Below, one piece after another: positions 15,781 through 23,622 of a stretch of DNA of 64,000 nucleotides. The DNA comes from XYD1-FULL-39-28 sp964404005 (GTDB taxonomy: Bacteria > Patescibacteriota > Minisyncoccia > Minisyncoccales > Staskawiczbacteraceae). The stretch covers positions 1 through 64,000 of the forward strand of contig CAYOIH010000001.1 in NCBI GenBank assembly GCA_964404005.1, in the 5' to 3' direction. The position numbers were made by a program, and so were the translations under genes. Position 1 is the stretch's first letter. Each line of letters opens with the position of its first letter. A model generated the notes under the pieces. It did not search any database. It was given only the letters and a program-made list of their open reading frames with translations, and was not told the DNA's origin.

Positions 15781-18506
15781 TGAACGGATCAAATTTTACA
15801 AACAAGGCTCAAGATGCGCTGATGCAAGCCCAACAATTGGCTCAGGAAAAAGGGCAGTCGCAGATTGACGCCTTGCATTTGCTTTATGTGTTGCTTGTGC
15901 AAGAAGGCAGTATTATAACTACAATTTTACAAAAACTCGGTATAGATGGAGACTCTTTAAATAAAAAAGTTGAGTCTCAAATTGCAAAAATTCCGACAAC
16001 TTTATCTCCGCAGGCATTCGGGCAGTTTTATCTTACGCAGGACATGGCAAAAGTTTTAGACCGTGCCAGGCAGGAGGCGATAAAAATGAACGATGAATTT
16101 ATTTCCGTCGAGCATTTATTTTTAGCGCTTTTAGATACAAAATCAGGAGCTAAAGATATTTTAGAAAAAATTAACTTTATATCCGGATCTTCCGGAGCAG
16201 CGGAAGGAAGCAACCTGAAGAATTCTAAACTTGATTACGAAGTTGTAATAAAAATTTTGTCGCAGATAAGAGGAGGGCAAAGGATTACAGACCCGGAGCC
16301 GGAATCAAAATACCAGGTAATCGAAAAATATACCAGAAACTTAACCAATTTGGCGTCTGCCGGAAAAATTGATCCGATAATCGGTAGGGATAATGAAATC
16401 AGAAGATTGATGCAAATAATTTCCAGAAGGACAAAAAATAATCCGGTGCTAATTGGAGAAGCCGGAGTCGGAAAAACAGCCATTGTTGAGGGGTTTGCCC
16501 AAAGAATTGCCAGGGGGAATGTGCCCGATTTTTTAAAGAACAAGGAAATAATTTCTTTGGATTTGGGTTCTATAATTGCGGGAACAAAATATCGAGGAGA
16601 ATTTGAAACAAGAATTAAAGCGTTGTTAAAAGAGTTGTCACGGGCTGCAGGAAAATATATTTTATTTATTGATGAATTGCATACTTTAGTGGGAGCGGGG
16701 GCCGCAGAGGGAGCAATGGACGCTTCAAATCTTTTAAAGCCCGCATTATCCAGGGGAGAATTAAGAGCAATTGGAGCCACAACCACAAGAGAATATCAAA
16801 AATACATTGAACAGGACCCGGCTTTAGAAAGGAGATTTCAGCCGATTTATGTTCAAGAACCTAATGTGGAAGATGCCACCGCGATTTTGCGTGGAATTAA
16901 AGAAAAATATGAAGTCCATCATGGAGTGAAAATAAAAGATTCTGCTATTAAGGCCGCTGTTGAATTGGCAAGCAGATACATTGCCGACAGATTTTTGCCG
17001 GACAAAGCGGTTGATTTGATGGACGAGGCGGCTTCTGCTTTAAGGTTGGAAATTGAATCTGACCCGCAGGAATTGGAAAAATTTGACGAGGCGATTATGA
17101 AGCTTGAAATTGAAAAACAAGCGTTGCGACCCAGAGGGTACCCCGAGCAAGGCTCTGAAAGAAGGCTAAGAGTAATTGCCAGAGAGCTGGCGGATTTAAA
17201 TGAAAAAACGAAATCATTGAGATTGAAATGGGGAGCTGAAAAGGAATTGATAAATAAAATAAAAGATATCAGGGAAAAACTGGACAATCTTTCCTACCAG
17301 ACGGAAATTGCCCAAAGAGATGCGGATTTGGAAAAAGTAGCTGAAATAAAATACGGGAAGATTCCGGAGTTATTGAAAGAACAGGCCGCGACAGAGCAAA
17401 AACTGATAAAAATACAAAAAGAGCATAGATTTTTGAAGGAAGAAGTTACAGAAGAAGAGGTTGCCAAGGTTGTTTCCCGCTGGACCGGAATTCCGGTAAT
17501 GCGTTTGATTACAGAAGAAGCGAAAAAATTAGAGACGATGGAAGACACCCTAAACAGGCGGGTAATCGGCCAGCAGGAAGCAATTTCAGCAATCTCAAGG
17601 GCTATCCGCAGGGCGAGAGCAGGAATATCAGAGGAAGACAAGCCATTGGGCTCATTCCTGTTTTTGGGTCCCACCGGAGTTGGAAAAACGGAAACAGCTA
17701 GAGCCTTGGCGGAGTTTTTATTTGATGATGAGAAAGCTATGATAAGGCTGGATATGTCAGAATATATGGAACGCCATACAGTTTCAAAAATTATAGGTTC
17801 CCCTCCAGGTTATGTTGGTTATGAAGAAGCCGGCCAACTGACAGAAAAAGTCAGAAGAAGACCGTATTCTGTTTTGCTGTTGGACGAAGTTGAAAAAGCT
17901 CACCCCGATGTTTTTAACATTTTATTGCAGATTTTTGAAGACGGAAGATTAACAGACTCAAGGGGAAGAGTGGTGTCATTTAAAAATACAATTATTATAA
18001 TGACTTCTAACTTGGGTTCAGATTACATAAACAAAATGTCGTCTATCGGATTTAACACCAGAGAAGAATTGGTTCAAAGAGAATCAATGCGGGAAAAAAT
18101 ATTTGATTCTCTGCGCGACGCATTCAGGCCGGAGTTTTTGAACAGAATTGATGAAGTTGTGATATTCAATTATTTGCAGAAAGCGCAAATAAAAACGATC
18201 GTTGACTTAGAGTTATCCAAGGTTGAAAAGCGCTTGGCCTCAAAAGAAATTAAAATTGAGATTTCAGAAAAAGCCAAAGAATTTTTGGTAAAAGAAGGCT
18301 TTGATCCTAACTTGGGTGCGCGTCCCCTAAAAAGAGTAATTCAGCGTTTAATTTTAGATCCATTATCTATAAAAATCGTTACCAACGAAATTACAGAGGG
18401 TTCACGAATTTTAATCGACGAGAAAGACGGCAAGATGGTTTTTGAGGTGCCGCGGCAACTGCCCAGAATGAGGTCGGCGCCAAGATTGGCAAAAATAAAA
18501 AAATAA
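15780..18506 (+). CDS. clpB: ClpB-type AAA+ disaggregase
   Basis: This hexameric chaperone extracts proteins from aggregates. The 908 residues contain a Clp N domain (1-150), a first AAA+ module with Walker A GEAGVGKTA (about 227), a coiled-coil middle domain of about 120 residues (about 415-545), and a second module with GPTGVGKTE (about 631) and a C-terminal small domain. The long middle domain favours ClpB over ClpC. The only start that keeps the N domain is GTG at 15780, preceded by GGAG in the repeat element. A CIRCE operator upstream implies heat-shock control by HrcA. The stretch RPRGYPEQGSE in the middle domain may also be repeat-derived. Confidence 0.94.
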   Translation: MNGSNFTNKAQDALMQAQQLAQEKGQSQIDALHLLYVLLVQEGSIITTILQKLGIDGDSLNKKVESQIAKIPTTLSPQAFGQFYLTQDMAKVLDRARQEAIKMNDEFISVEHLFLALLDTKSGAKDILEKINFISGSSGAAEGSNLKNSKLDYEVVIKILSQIRGGQRITDPEPESKYQVIEKYTRNLTNLASAGKIDPIIGRDNEIRRLMQIISRRTKNNPVLIGEAGVGKTAIVEGFAQRIARGNVPDFLKNKEIISLDLGSIIAGTKYRGEFETRIKALLKELSRAAGKYILFIDELHTLVGAGAAEGAMDASNLLKPALSRGELRAIGATTTREYQKYIEQDPALERRFQPIYVQEPNVEDATAILRGIKEKYEVHHGVKIKDSAIKAAVELASRYIADRFLPDKAVDLMDEAASALRLEIESDPQELEKFDEAIMKLEIEKQALRPRGYPEQGSERRLRVIARELADLNEKTKSLRLKWGAEKELINKIKDIREKLDNLSYQTEIAQRDADLEKVAEIKYGKIPELLKEQAATEQKLIKIQKEHRFLKEEVTEEEVAKVVSRWTGIPVMRLITEEAKKLETMEDTLNRRVIGQQEAISAISRAIRRARAGISEEDKPLGSFLFLGPTGVGKTETARALAEFLFDDEKAMIRLDMSEYMERHTVSKIIGSPPGYVGYEEAGQLTEKVRRRPYSVLLLDEVEKAHPDVFNILLQIFEDGRLTDSRGRVVSFKNTIIIMTSNLGSDYINKMSSIGFNTREELVQRESMREKIFDSLRDAFRPEFLNRIDEVVIFNYLQKAQIKTIVDLELSKVEKRLASKEIKIEISEKAKEFLVKEGFDPNLGARPLKRVIQRLILDPLSIKIVTNEITEGSRILIDEKDGKMVFEVPRQLPRMRSAPRLAKIKK

Positions 18507-18559
18507 AGTTACACTAAAAAATCGTCTAAGTAGCGATTTCTGCGCAGAAAGTTGGTGTT

Positions 18560-18796
18560 ATGTCGGACTTAACACCAACTACTTTATGTGGAGCAGTAGA
18601 CAAAACCGATTTAGACCAATATGGCAGGTGCTTGTGGTATATATTTATAAATAATACCAATATTGATGTGCAACTGGTAAAAGAAGGCCTGGCGATTGCG
18701 CGTTTTTATGAACCGGATGTAAAATACAAAGCAGAAATAACAGCAGCCGAAAAATATGCCCAGCAAAATAGTATTGGCTGTAAATGGGTAAAATAA
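18560..18796 (+). pseudogene. C-terminal half of a staphylococcal-nuclease-like protein
   Basis: The 78 residues match the end of the thermonuclease (SNase) fold: DQYGRCLWYIFINNTNIDVQLVKEGLA, then an AEKYAQQNSIGCKW terminal helix. The Arg in YGRC corresponds to catalytic R87 of the staphylococcal enzyme, but the N-terminal half with the other catalytic Arg and Glu is missing, and nothing like it lies upstream. I read it as a truncated remnant, although the open frame and ATG mean a short product could still be made. It precedes a surface protein that has a DNA-binding motif. Confidence 0.6.
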
Positions 18797-18849
18797 GCGG
18801 TTTGACTTCAATTTCTAAAAAATTGTAAGATAAGAAAACTATTGCAATT

Positions 18850-20814
18850 ATGATGAAGCTTTTCCCCGGAAAGCATTTTTTTGTTTTCTTCGCCAGTGTT
18901 TTTATTACAGTTTTTGTGGGATTTTTTGCCTGGAGCGCAGTGATGAGCGTTGGAGGTGATTTTGTTAATAAAATTTTAAGCTACGCAGACAAAATCAGCG
19001 CAGAATTTTTTCCGGCTTCTATTTTGCAAAAAGAGCCTCAAATTGGCGATATAATATCTGACGTCAATCTTGCCTCCTATAATGATGTCGATGAAGCGCC
19101 CGCAGAAGAAGTGATACAAAATCCACCCATTATTGAAGGAAGCAGGCAGGATTTATTAGACGATATTCAGGAAAAATTAGATATAATCCAAAGCCAGGTC
19201 AATGCTTTGCTCGAGGAAAATGGCATGAAAGAAGACATCCAGCAGGACGACCAAGACGCAGACAAAGAAGACCAAGATAAGCAGGAAGAGGACAAAATTA
19301 AAGAAGCAGTTGTTTGTACCGGGCAAATAAATATAAATACCGCTTTGGCCGAAGATTTGGAAAAAATAACTGGAGTGGGCCCGGTAACAGCTCAAAAAAT
19401 AATACAAGCCCGTCCATTTTATTCGTTTGAAGATTTGTTAAAAGTGAGCGGTATAGGAGAAAAAACTTTGCAAAAAATAATAGAGCAAGGTTGCGCTTAT
19501 ATCGATTCGGGTTTAGTGCCACCGGGCCCAGGGGGTACCCCGGGTGGCGGAGGTGGCGGCTCTGCGCCGGTTATTTATCCGAAAATTTTAATTTCAGAGG
19601 TGCAGATAGCTGGCGGAACCGATGAAAAACAAGAATTTGTAGAACTATACAATCCAAATAACACAGACGTTAGTCTAACTGATTGGTATCTGCAAAAGCA
19701 AACAAGCAGCGGAAATGTTAGTTATTTTGGTAAAAAATCTTTATTTTCGGGTCAAAAAATATTTGCCAACGGGTATTTTTTAATTGCCAGGGCAGGTTAT
19801 TTTTCGGATTTAAATCCTCTTTCAGTTAGCACCGCCCTTTCAGATAACAGCTCGTTAATTTTTAGAAACCCCAACGATGGTATCTCCGACGAGGTTAGCT
19901 GGTCGCAAATTCCAGCAGGTTTGTCCTGGGGGAGAAAATGGGATTCGACCAATAATACGGAACAAGATTTTGAAATAGACACCCCAACTTCAAAAACACA
20001 AAATACAGTTTTTGTACCCCCAGATATAACCGCGCCAATAATCACCCTAAATAGCACCTCTGAAATTACAATTGATGTCGGTGATGTTTATAACGATGCG
20101 GGAGCAACGGCCCTAGATGATATAGACGGGGATGTCACAGCAAATATAATAGCCGTCAACCCAGTCGATGCCAATACGACAGGAGATTATATAATTACTT
20201 ACAATGTTTCTGATGCGGCAGGAAATGATGCTGTTGAAGTTACGAGGTCTATCCACGTTGTTGCAGTAGTCCCACCGCCCCCATCGCCAACAGATATAAC
20301 TCCACCAACTGGGACGATAATAATAAATGATGGAGCATTATATGTGAACAATAAAAACGTAACTCTAAATCTTTCAGCAAGTGACGTTTCGGGAGTTGTG
20401 CAAATGCGATTTAGTAATGGAGGCGCATACAGCGAGTTTGAGCCATACGCTGATACAAAGCAATGGGCGTTGTCATCTTCCGGCGACGGTGATAAGACAG
20501 TCAGAGTAAAGTTTACGGATGGCGTAGGCAACGAAAATAGTCCTGGTATTCCTGCAAAAATAATTTTAGATACTGCGCCTCCGATTATCACCTTAAATGG
20601 CGATGACGTAATAAATCTTAACGTTAGCGATACATATCAAGAACTTGGTGCTGCTATTGCAGACGTAAATTCGGATGTTTTAATAATCGGTGGTGATACT
20701 GTAGATACATCTGCGTCCAATACTTTTTACATAACTTACGATACGGTTGATTTGGCAGGGAATAGTGCTATACAAGTTATAAGAACCGTAATAGTAAATG
20801 AAATAGAAAATTAA
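18850..20814 (+). CDS. Surface protein with ComEA-like HhH, lamin-tail and bacterial Ig-like domains
   Basis: A 654-residue secreted or anchored protein. An N-terminal membrane segment (about 9-31) is followed by an acidic coiled-coil stretch (about 95-150). A ComEA-type double helix-hairpin-helix (about 158-217, INTALAEDLEKITGVGPVTA...) is a DNA-binding motif used in DNA uptake. A Gly-rich linker leads to a lamin-tail domain (about 245-375, ISEVQIAG...EFVELYNP). The end carries two DUF5011/HYR-like Ig domains (about 392-475 and 574-652) around another Ig-like domain. The combination suggests binding of extracellular DNA at the cell surface. rlmN begins on the next base after its stop. Confidence 0.8.
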   Translation: MMKLFPGKHFFVFFASVFITVFVGFFAWSAVMSVGGDFVNKILSYADKISAEFFPASILQKEPQIGDIISDVNLASYNDVDEAPAEEVIQNPPIIEGSRQDLLDDIQEKLDIIQSQVNALLEENGMKEDIQQDDQDADKEDQDKQEEDKIKEAVVCTGQININTALAEDLEKITGVGPVTAQKIIQARPFYSFEDLLKVSGIGEKTLQKIIEQGCAYIDSGLVPPGPGGTPGGGGGGSAPVIYPKILISEVQIAGGTDEKQEFVELYNPNNTDVSLTDWYLQKQTSSGNVSYFGKKSLFSGQKIFANGYFLIARAGYFSDLNPLSVSTALSDNSSLIFRNPNDGISDEVSWSQIPAGLSWGRKWDSTNNTEQDFEIDTPTSKTQNTVFVPPDITAPIITLNSTSEITIDVGDVYNDAGATALDDIDGDVTANIIAVNPVDANTTGDYIITYNVSDAAGNDAVEVTRSIHVVAVVPPPPSPTDITPPTGTIIINDGALYVNNKNVTLNLSASDVSGVVQMRFSNGGAYSEFEPYADTKQWALSSSGDGDKTVRVKFTDGVGNENSPGIPAKIILDTAPPIITLNGDDVINLNVSDTYQELGAAIADVNSDVLIIGGDTVDTSASNTFYITYDTVDLAGNSAIQVIRTVIVNEIEN

Positions 20815-21879
20815 ATGGATTTAGGTAATTTAGAAAAAGTTTTGGAAAATGAGCCGGAGTATCGCTTAAAACAGGCGAGAGAAGCGGTTTATAAAAATTT
20901 TATCTCTGATTGGTCAGAGGCAACTTTTTTTACAAAAGATTTACGAGATAAGTTAAATAAAGAATGTCCGCTAAAAATTGAGGCAGATGTTTTAATTTCA
21001 AAAAAAGAAGACAGCGTAAAAGCTAGGATTACCCTAAAAGACGGATTAAAAATTGAAGCTGTTTTAATGCGTCATAAAGATGGCAGGAATACCGTTTGCG
21101 TTTCTTCGCAGGTTGGATGCCCTTTGGGATGCCTTTTTTGTGCCACAGGAAAAATGGGTTTTAAAAGAAATTTAACTTCTGATGAAATTTTAGAGCAGGT
21201 GATATTTTTTAGTCGGTATCTAAAAAATATCACCCTGAGCGAAGTCGAAGGGTCATCCATGCGTGTGACTAATGTCACTTATATGGGAATGGGAGAGCCG
21301 TTTTTGAATTATGAAAATGTTTTAAAATCTATAAGAATTTTAAATAATAAAGACTTTTTTAATATCGGGGCCCGGTCAATTTCTGTTTCAACAGCTGGGA
21401 TTATTGAGGGTATAAAAAAGTTTAGCGAAGAAGGTTTACAGCTAAATCTGGCGATTTCTCTACATGCGTCGAACAACGAACTCAGAAAATCTTTAATGCC
21501 AATAAGTAAAAAATATTCATTGGAAGATGTTTTAAGGGCAGTTGATGAATATATTGAGAAAACTAAAAGAAAAGTGATGTTTGAGTATGTTTTAATTGAC
21601 GGCGTTAACGACTCTGAAGAACACGCTCAAGAGCTAGCAAAATTAATGCGCAACCCTTCGACTTCGCTCAGGGCAAGGAAATTATATTTTTTAAACTTAA
21701 TTCTTTACAACGCAACCCCGCCTTCTTCGGGGCAAGCAGAAATATTTAAGCCTTCAAAAACAAAAAACGTTGAAAAGTTTAAATCTATTTTAGAAAAAAA
21801 CAAGGTTAATTTTGTTCAGCGTTACAGGTTTGGTGATGACATAAACGCGGCTTGTGGGCAATTTGTCACCAATAAATAA
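20815..21879 (+). CDS. rlmN: Dual-specificity 23S rRNA/tRNA adenine C2-methyltransferase, with two palindromic inserts
   Basis: RlmN is a radical-SAM enzyme that methylates C2 of A2503 in 23S rRNA and A37 in some tRNAs. The cluster Cys are C102, C106 and C109 in GCPLGCLFCATG. The catalytic Cys near the C-terminus is in NAACGQF (about 346). Two inserts interrupt conserved blocks. The first (ITLSEVEGSSM, from 21233-21252) sits before RVTNVTYMGMGEPFLNY. The second (NPSTSLRA, from 21654-21673) sits before KLYFLNLILYN. The two DNA elements are exact reverse complements, and both keep the frame. The ATG touches the previous stop. A strong terminator follows. Confidence 0.94.
   Translation: MDLGNLEKVLENEPEYRLKQAREAVYKNFISDWSEATFFTKDLRDKLNKECPLKIEADVLISKKEDSVKARITLKDGLKIEAVLMRHKDGRNTVCVSSQVGCPLGCLFCATGKMGFKRNLTSDEILEQVIFFSRYLKNITLSEVEGSSMRVTNVTYMGMGEPFLNYENVLKSIRILNNKDFFNIGARSISVSTAGIIEGIKKFSEEGLQLNLAISLHASNNELRKSLMPISKKYSLEDVLRAVDEYIEKTKRKVMFEYVLIDGVNDSEEHAQELAKLMRNPSTSLRARKLYFLNLILYNATPPSSGQAEIFKPSKTKNVEKFKSILEKNKVNFVQRYRFGDDINAACGQFVTNK
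21233..21252 (-). repeat. Family A-like palindrome 1 in rlmN
   Basis: CCCTGAGCGAAGTCGAAGGG, read in frame as LSEVEG. It is the exact reverse complement of the copy at 21654-21673 in the same gene. Confidence 0.85.
21654..21673 (+). repeat. Family A-like palindrome 2 in rlmN
   Basis: CCCTTCGACTTCGCTCAGGG, read in frame as PSTSLR. It lies about 400 bp from its inverted partner. Confidence 0.85.
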
Positions 21880-21881
21880 AC

Positions 21882-21911
21882 AAAAAACCGAGCCACCGAG
21901 CTCGGTTTTTT
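21882..21911 (+). terminator. Strong intrinsic terminator after rlmN
   Basis: A perfect 12-bp stem (AAAAAACCGAGC, 21882-21893, with GCTCGGTTTTTT, 21900-21911) closes on the loop CACCGA. It is symmetrical enough to act in both directions. Confidence 0.9.
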
Positions 21912-21982
21912 GTTTGGTTATCCACAGGTGAAGTATTTCTAAGATTATGATACAATTACAAAACGCATAAAAATGCGCTTTA

Positions 21983-22096
21983 CCCCGTTAGAGATCATTA
22001 GGGGTAGGGTTTAGTTATTTTTAAATATTGCGAATCAGTTTTGGATCGTAAAGACGTTTTTTAAATTTTTTTGTGGGCAATAAATCTCTAACGGGG
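21983..22096. repeat. Family B element (CCCCGTTAGAGAT / ATCTCTAACGGGG)
   Basis: Perfect 13-bp inverted arms at 21983-21995 and 22084-22096 enclose 88 bp of unrelated AT-rich sequence. It fills most of the 250-nt gap between rlmN and the HTH gene. The rest of that gap holds a small hairpin (CGCAT-AAAA-ATGCG, 21964-21977) and one DnaA-box-like nonamer. Confidence 0.8.
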
Positions 22097-22131
22097 TTTA
22101 CTTTTATTTTTTTTCTTGTTAGATTTTAGGA

Positions 22132-22857
22132 ATGCAAGATAAATTTCTAAACCCCGTTAGAAAGGCCGAGTTATCTGGACAAGATAATGTTTTTGGAAAT
22201 AATGAGAAAGAAATACAACATGGACAATCATTTTTAGAAATTTCTAAAAAAGAAATTTCTAAAAACAGGCTTTCTAACGGGGTAAAACTAACAAACACAG
22301 TTTATAAAGTGCTTGAGTTTTTTCCGGAATCAGATCCGTTAAAAAACAGGGCAAAAGATCGGGTGTTATCCATAATGGAGTATCTGACACTGATTGATAA
22401 AGGCAGTAATGATTCTGTAATTAAAACTCATATTTCAGAAGATATAGATGTGCTTTTGGGCTATCTTTGGATAGGCAAATCGCAGGGTTGGTTAAACTCG
22501 TCTAACTGCCTTATAATCTCTAATGAATATGAAAAAATAACCCTTCAGCTTCGTTCAGGGCAGGAAAAAGAAATAGAACCGGCGATACCCGACAAAAGTC
22601 CCGCCGTTGCGGGACAATTTGACGGGCCCGCCATAATCTCGCCAATGGCGAGTTTGGGCGGGGAGCAGTTAGGCACTCGGCAGAAAAAAATTCTTGAATT
22701 TTTAGGTAAAAATGAAAAAGCGCAGGTTATGGATTTACGGGCGATATTGTCGGATGTCACAAAGAGAACCATAAGAAGGGATTTAGACGAATTACTTGAA
22801 GCCGGTAAAATAGTAAGATTGGGGGAGTTTAATCAAGTTTTTTACAAGACTAAGTGA
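22132..22857 (+). CDS. DeoR-type HTH protein with repeat-loaded linkers
   Basis: A 241-residue protein. The C-terminal part (about 182-238, RQKKILEFLGK...SDVTKRTIRRDLDELLEAGKI) is a winged helix of the DeoR type. The middle (about 55-140) is a helical domain (TVYKVLEFFPESDPLKNRAKDRV...) that I have seen in CPR proteins but cannot name. About a third of the chain is encoded by palindromes: a family B pair at 22152-22282 spanning residues 8-50, a family A copy at 22541-22561, and a double hairpin at 22598-22662 that forms the linker before the HTH. The true start could lie inside the family B element. The nearby sigma-factor gene may be its target. Confidence 0.65.
   Translation: MQDKFLNPVRKAELSGQDNVFGNNEKEIQHGQSFLEISKKEISKNRLSNGVKLTNTVYKVLEFFPESDPLKNRAKDRVLSIMEYLTLIDKGSNDSVIKTHISEDIDVLLGYLWIGKSQGWLNSSNCLIISNEYEKITLQLRSGQEKEIEPAIPDKSPAVAGQFDGPAIISPMASLGGEQLGTRQKKILEFLGKNEKAQVMDLRAILSDVTKRTIRRDLDELLEAGKIVRLGEFNQVFYKTK
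22152..22282. repeat. Family B element covering the 5' end of the HTH gene
   Basis: CCCCGTTAGAAA (22152-22163) and TTTCTAACGGGG (22271-22282) are perfect 12-bp inverted arms around 107 bp that are read through as protein. The arms give the peptides NPVRK and LSNGVK. Confidence 0.8.
22541..22561 (+). repeat. Family A palindrome in the HTH gene
   Basis: CCCTTCAGCTTCGTTCAGGGC, one base longer than the reference, is translated in frame as LQLRSGQ. It is almost the same variant as the copy in secA at 63527-63547. Confidence 0.8.
22598..22662. repeat. Double hairpin forming an interdomain linker
   Basis: GTCCCGC-CGTT-GCGGGAC (22598-22615) is followed by a nested palindrome with CCCGCC/GGCGGG outer arms (22627-22632, 22657-22662) and CTCGCC/GGCGAG inner arms (22638-22643, 22647-22652). 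Both are translated in frame just before the HTH domain. Confidence 0.65.
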
Positions 22858-22888
22858 TAGGACAAGGTGGGACAAAGATATATATAGA

Positions 22889-22918
22889 TAGGACATTAAG
22901 TTAAATAGGTATGTCCTA
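22889..22918. promoter_or_regulatory. Inverted repeat, possible operator
   Basis: TAGGACAT (22889-22896) and ATGTCCTA (22911-22918) form a perfect 8-bp inverted repeat with a 14-bp spacer. Two further GGACA copies lie just upstream. The position between an HTH gene and the sigma-factor promoter suits an operator, but this is inference. Confidence 0.35.
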
Positions 22919-22964
22919 CCTGCCTCGCCAGTCAAGGCGGTGGTCTAAAATATGGGTAAAAAGC

Positions 22965-22993
22965 TTGTGTTTTTATAATATTTGTGCTAATAT
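22965..22993 (+). promoter_or_regulatory. Extended -10 promoter of the sigma-factor gene
   Basis: TTGTGT (22965-22970), a 17-bp spacer ending in TGTGC, and TAATAT (22988-22993). Transcription should start near 23000, only about 4 nt before the ATG at 23004, so the mRNA would be nearly leaderless. Confidence 0.5.
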
Positions 22994-23003
22994 TTAACCT
23001 TAA

Positions 23004-23531
23004 ATGGCAGATAGCCTAAACGAACAATTTAGCCAGATTTACGACCAATATATTGATAAAATATATAGGTTTGTTTATTTAAAGGTCAGCTCCCAAGAAA
23101 TGGCCGAGGATATTGTGTCTAAGGTGTTTTTAAGGGGTTTTGAGGCCTATAAGGCTCAATATCAAACACCCAACACCCAACACCCAATTCAAAATCCGGG
23201 TGCCTTTCTATACCAAATAGCCAGAAACGCGGTTGTAGACCACTACAGAGACAAGGGGAGGTCAAAGGTTGTATCGGTTGACCTTGGCCCGGAAATAGTT
23301 GACCCGGGGACAAATGCCCAGGATAAGGCTATTTTAAGCGCTGATATTACTAATATTAGAAAGGCCATACAAAAGCTTAAAAAAGAGCACCAGGACATAA
23401 TTATATGGCATTATTTAGAGGATATGCCAATTACTGATATCGCCGAGCTATTGGGCAAGCCGGCTGGGACAGTGAGGGTGGCACTGCATAGGGGGCTAAA
23501 AGAGCTTAAAGATATAATCCAAGAGTCATAA
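23004..23531 (+). CDS. ECF-type RNA polymerase sigma factor
   Basis: An extracytoplasmic-function sigma factor of 175 residues that directs RNA polymerase to a dedicated promoter set. Region 2 (about 10-75) contains YDQYIDKIYRFVYLKVSSQEMAEDIVSKVF, and region 4 (about 115-172) has the HTH LPITDIAELLGKPAGTVRVALHRGLKEL. A short spacer (YQTPNTQHPIQNPGAF) lies within the region 2 area. There is no ribosome-binding site and a predicted very short leader. The next gene encodes a single-pass membrane protein that could be its anti-sigma partner. A large surface-protein gene with duplicated upstream boxes follows. Confidence 0.88.
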   Translation: MADSLNEQFSQIYDQYIDKIYRFVYLKVSSQEMAEDIVSKVFLRGFEAYKAQYQTPNTQHPIQNPGAFLYQIARNAVVDHYRDKGRSKVVSVDLGPEIVDPGTNAQDKAILSADITNIRKAIQKLKKEHQDIIIWHYLEDMPITDIAELLGKPAGTVRVALHRGLKELKDIIQES

Positions 23532-23566
23532 TCTACAGATTCCCGGAGTCTGTAATTGCTCAAGGC

Positions 23567-23577
23567 TTCTAACGGGG
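23567..23577. repeat. Solo family B arm
   Basis: TTCTAACGGGG stands alone in the gap between the sigma-factor gene and the membrane-protein gene, with no facing CCCCGTTAG arm nearby. It is probably a decayed element. Confidence 0.5.
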
Positions 23578-23622
23578 TGTAACAAAACAGCCATCTCAAG
23601 CGTCATACTTATAAAGCACACA

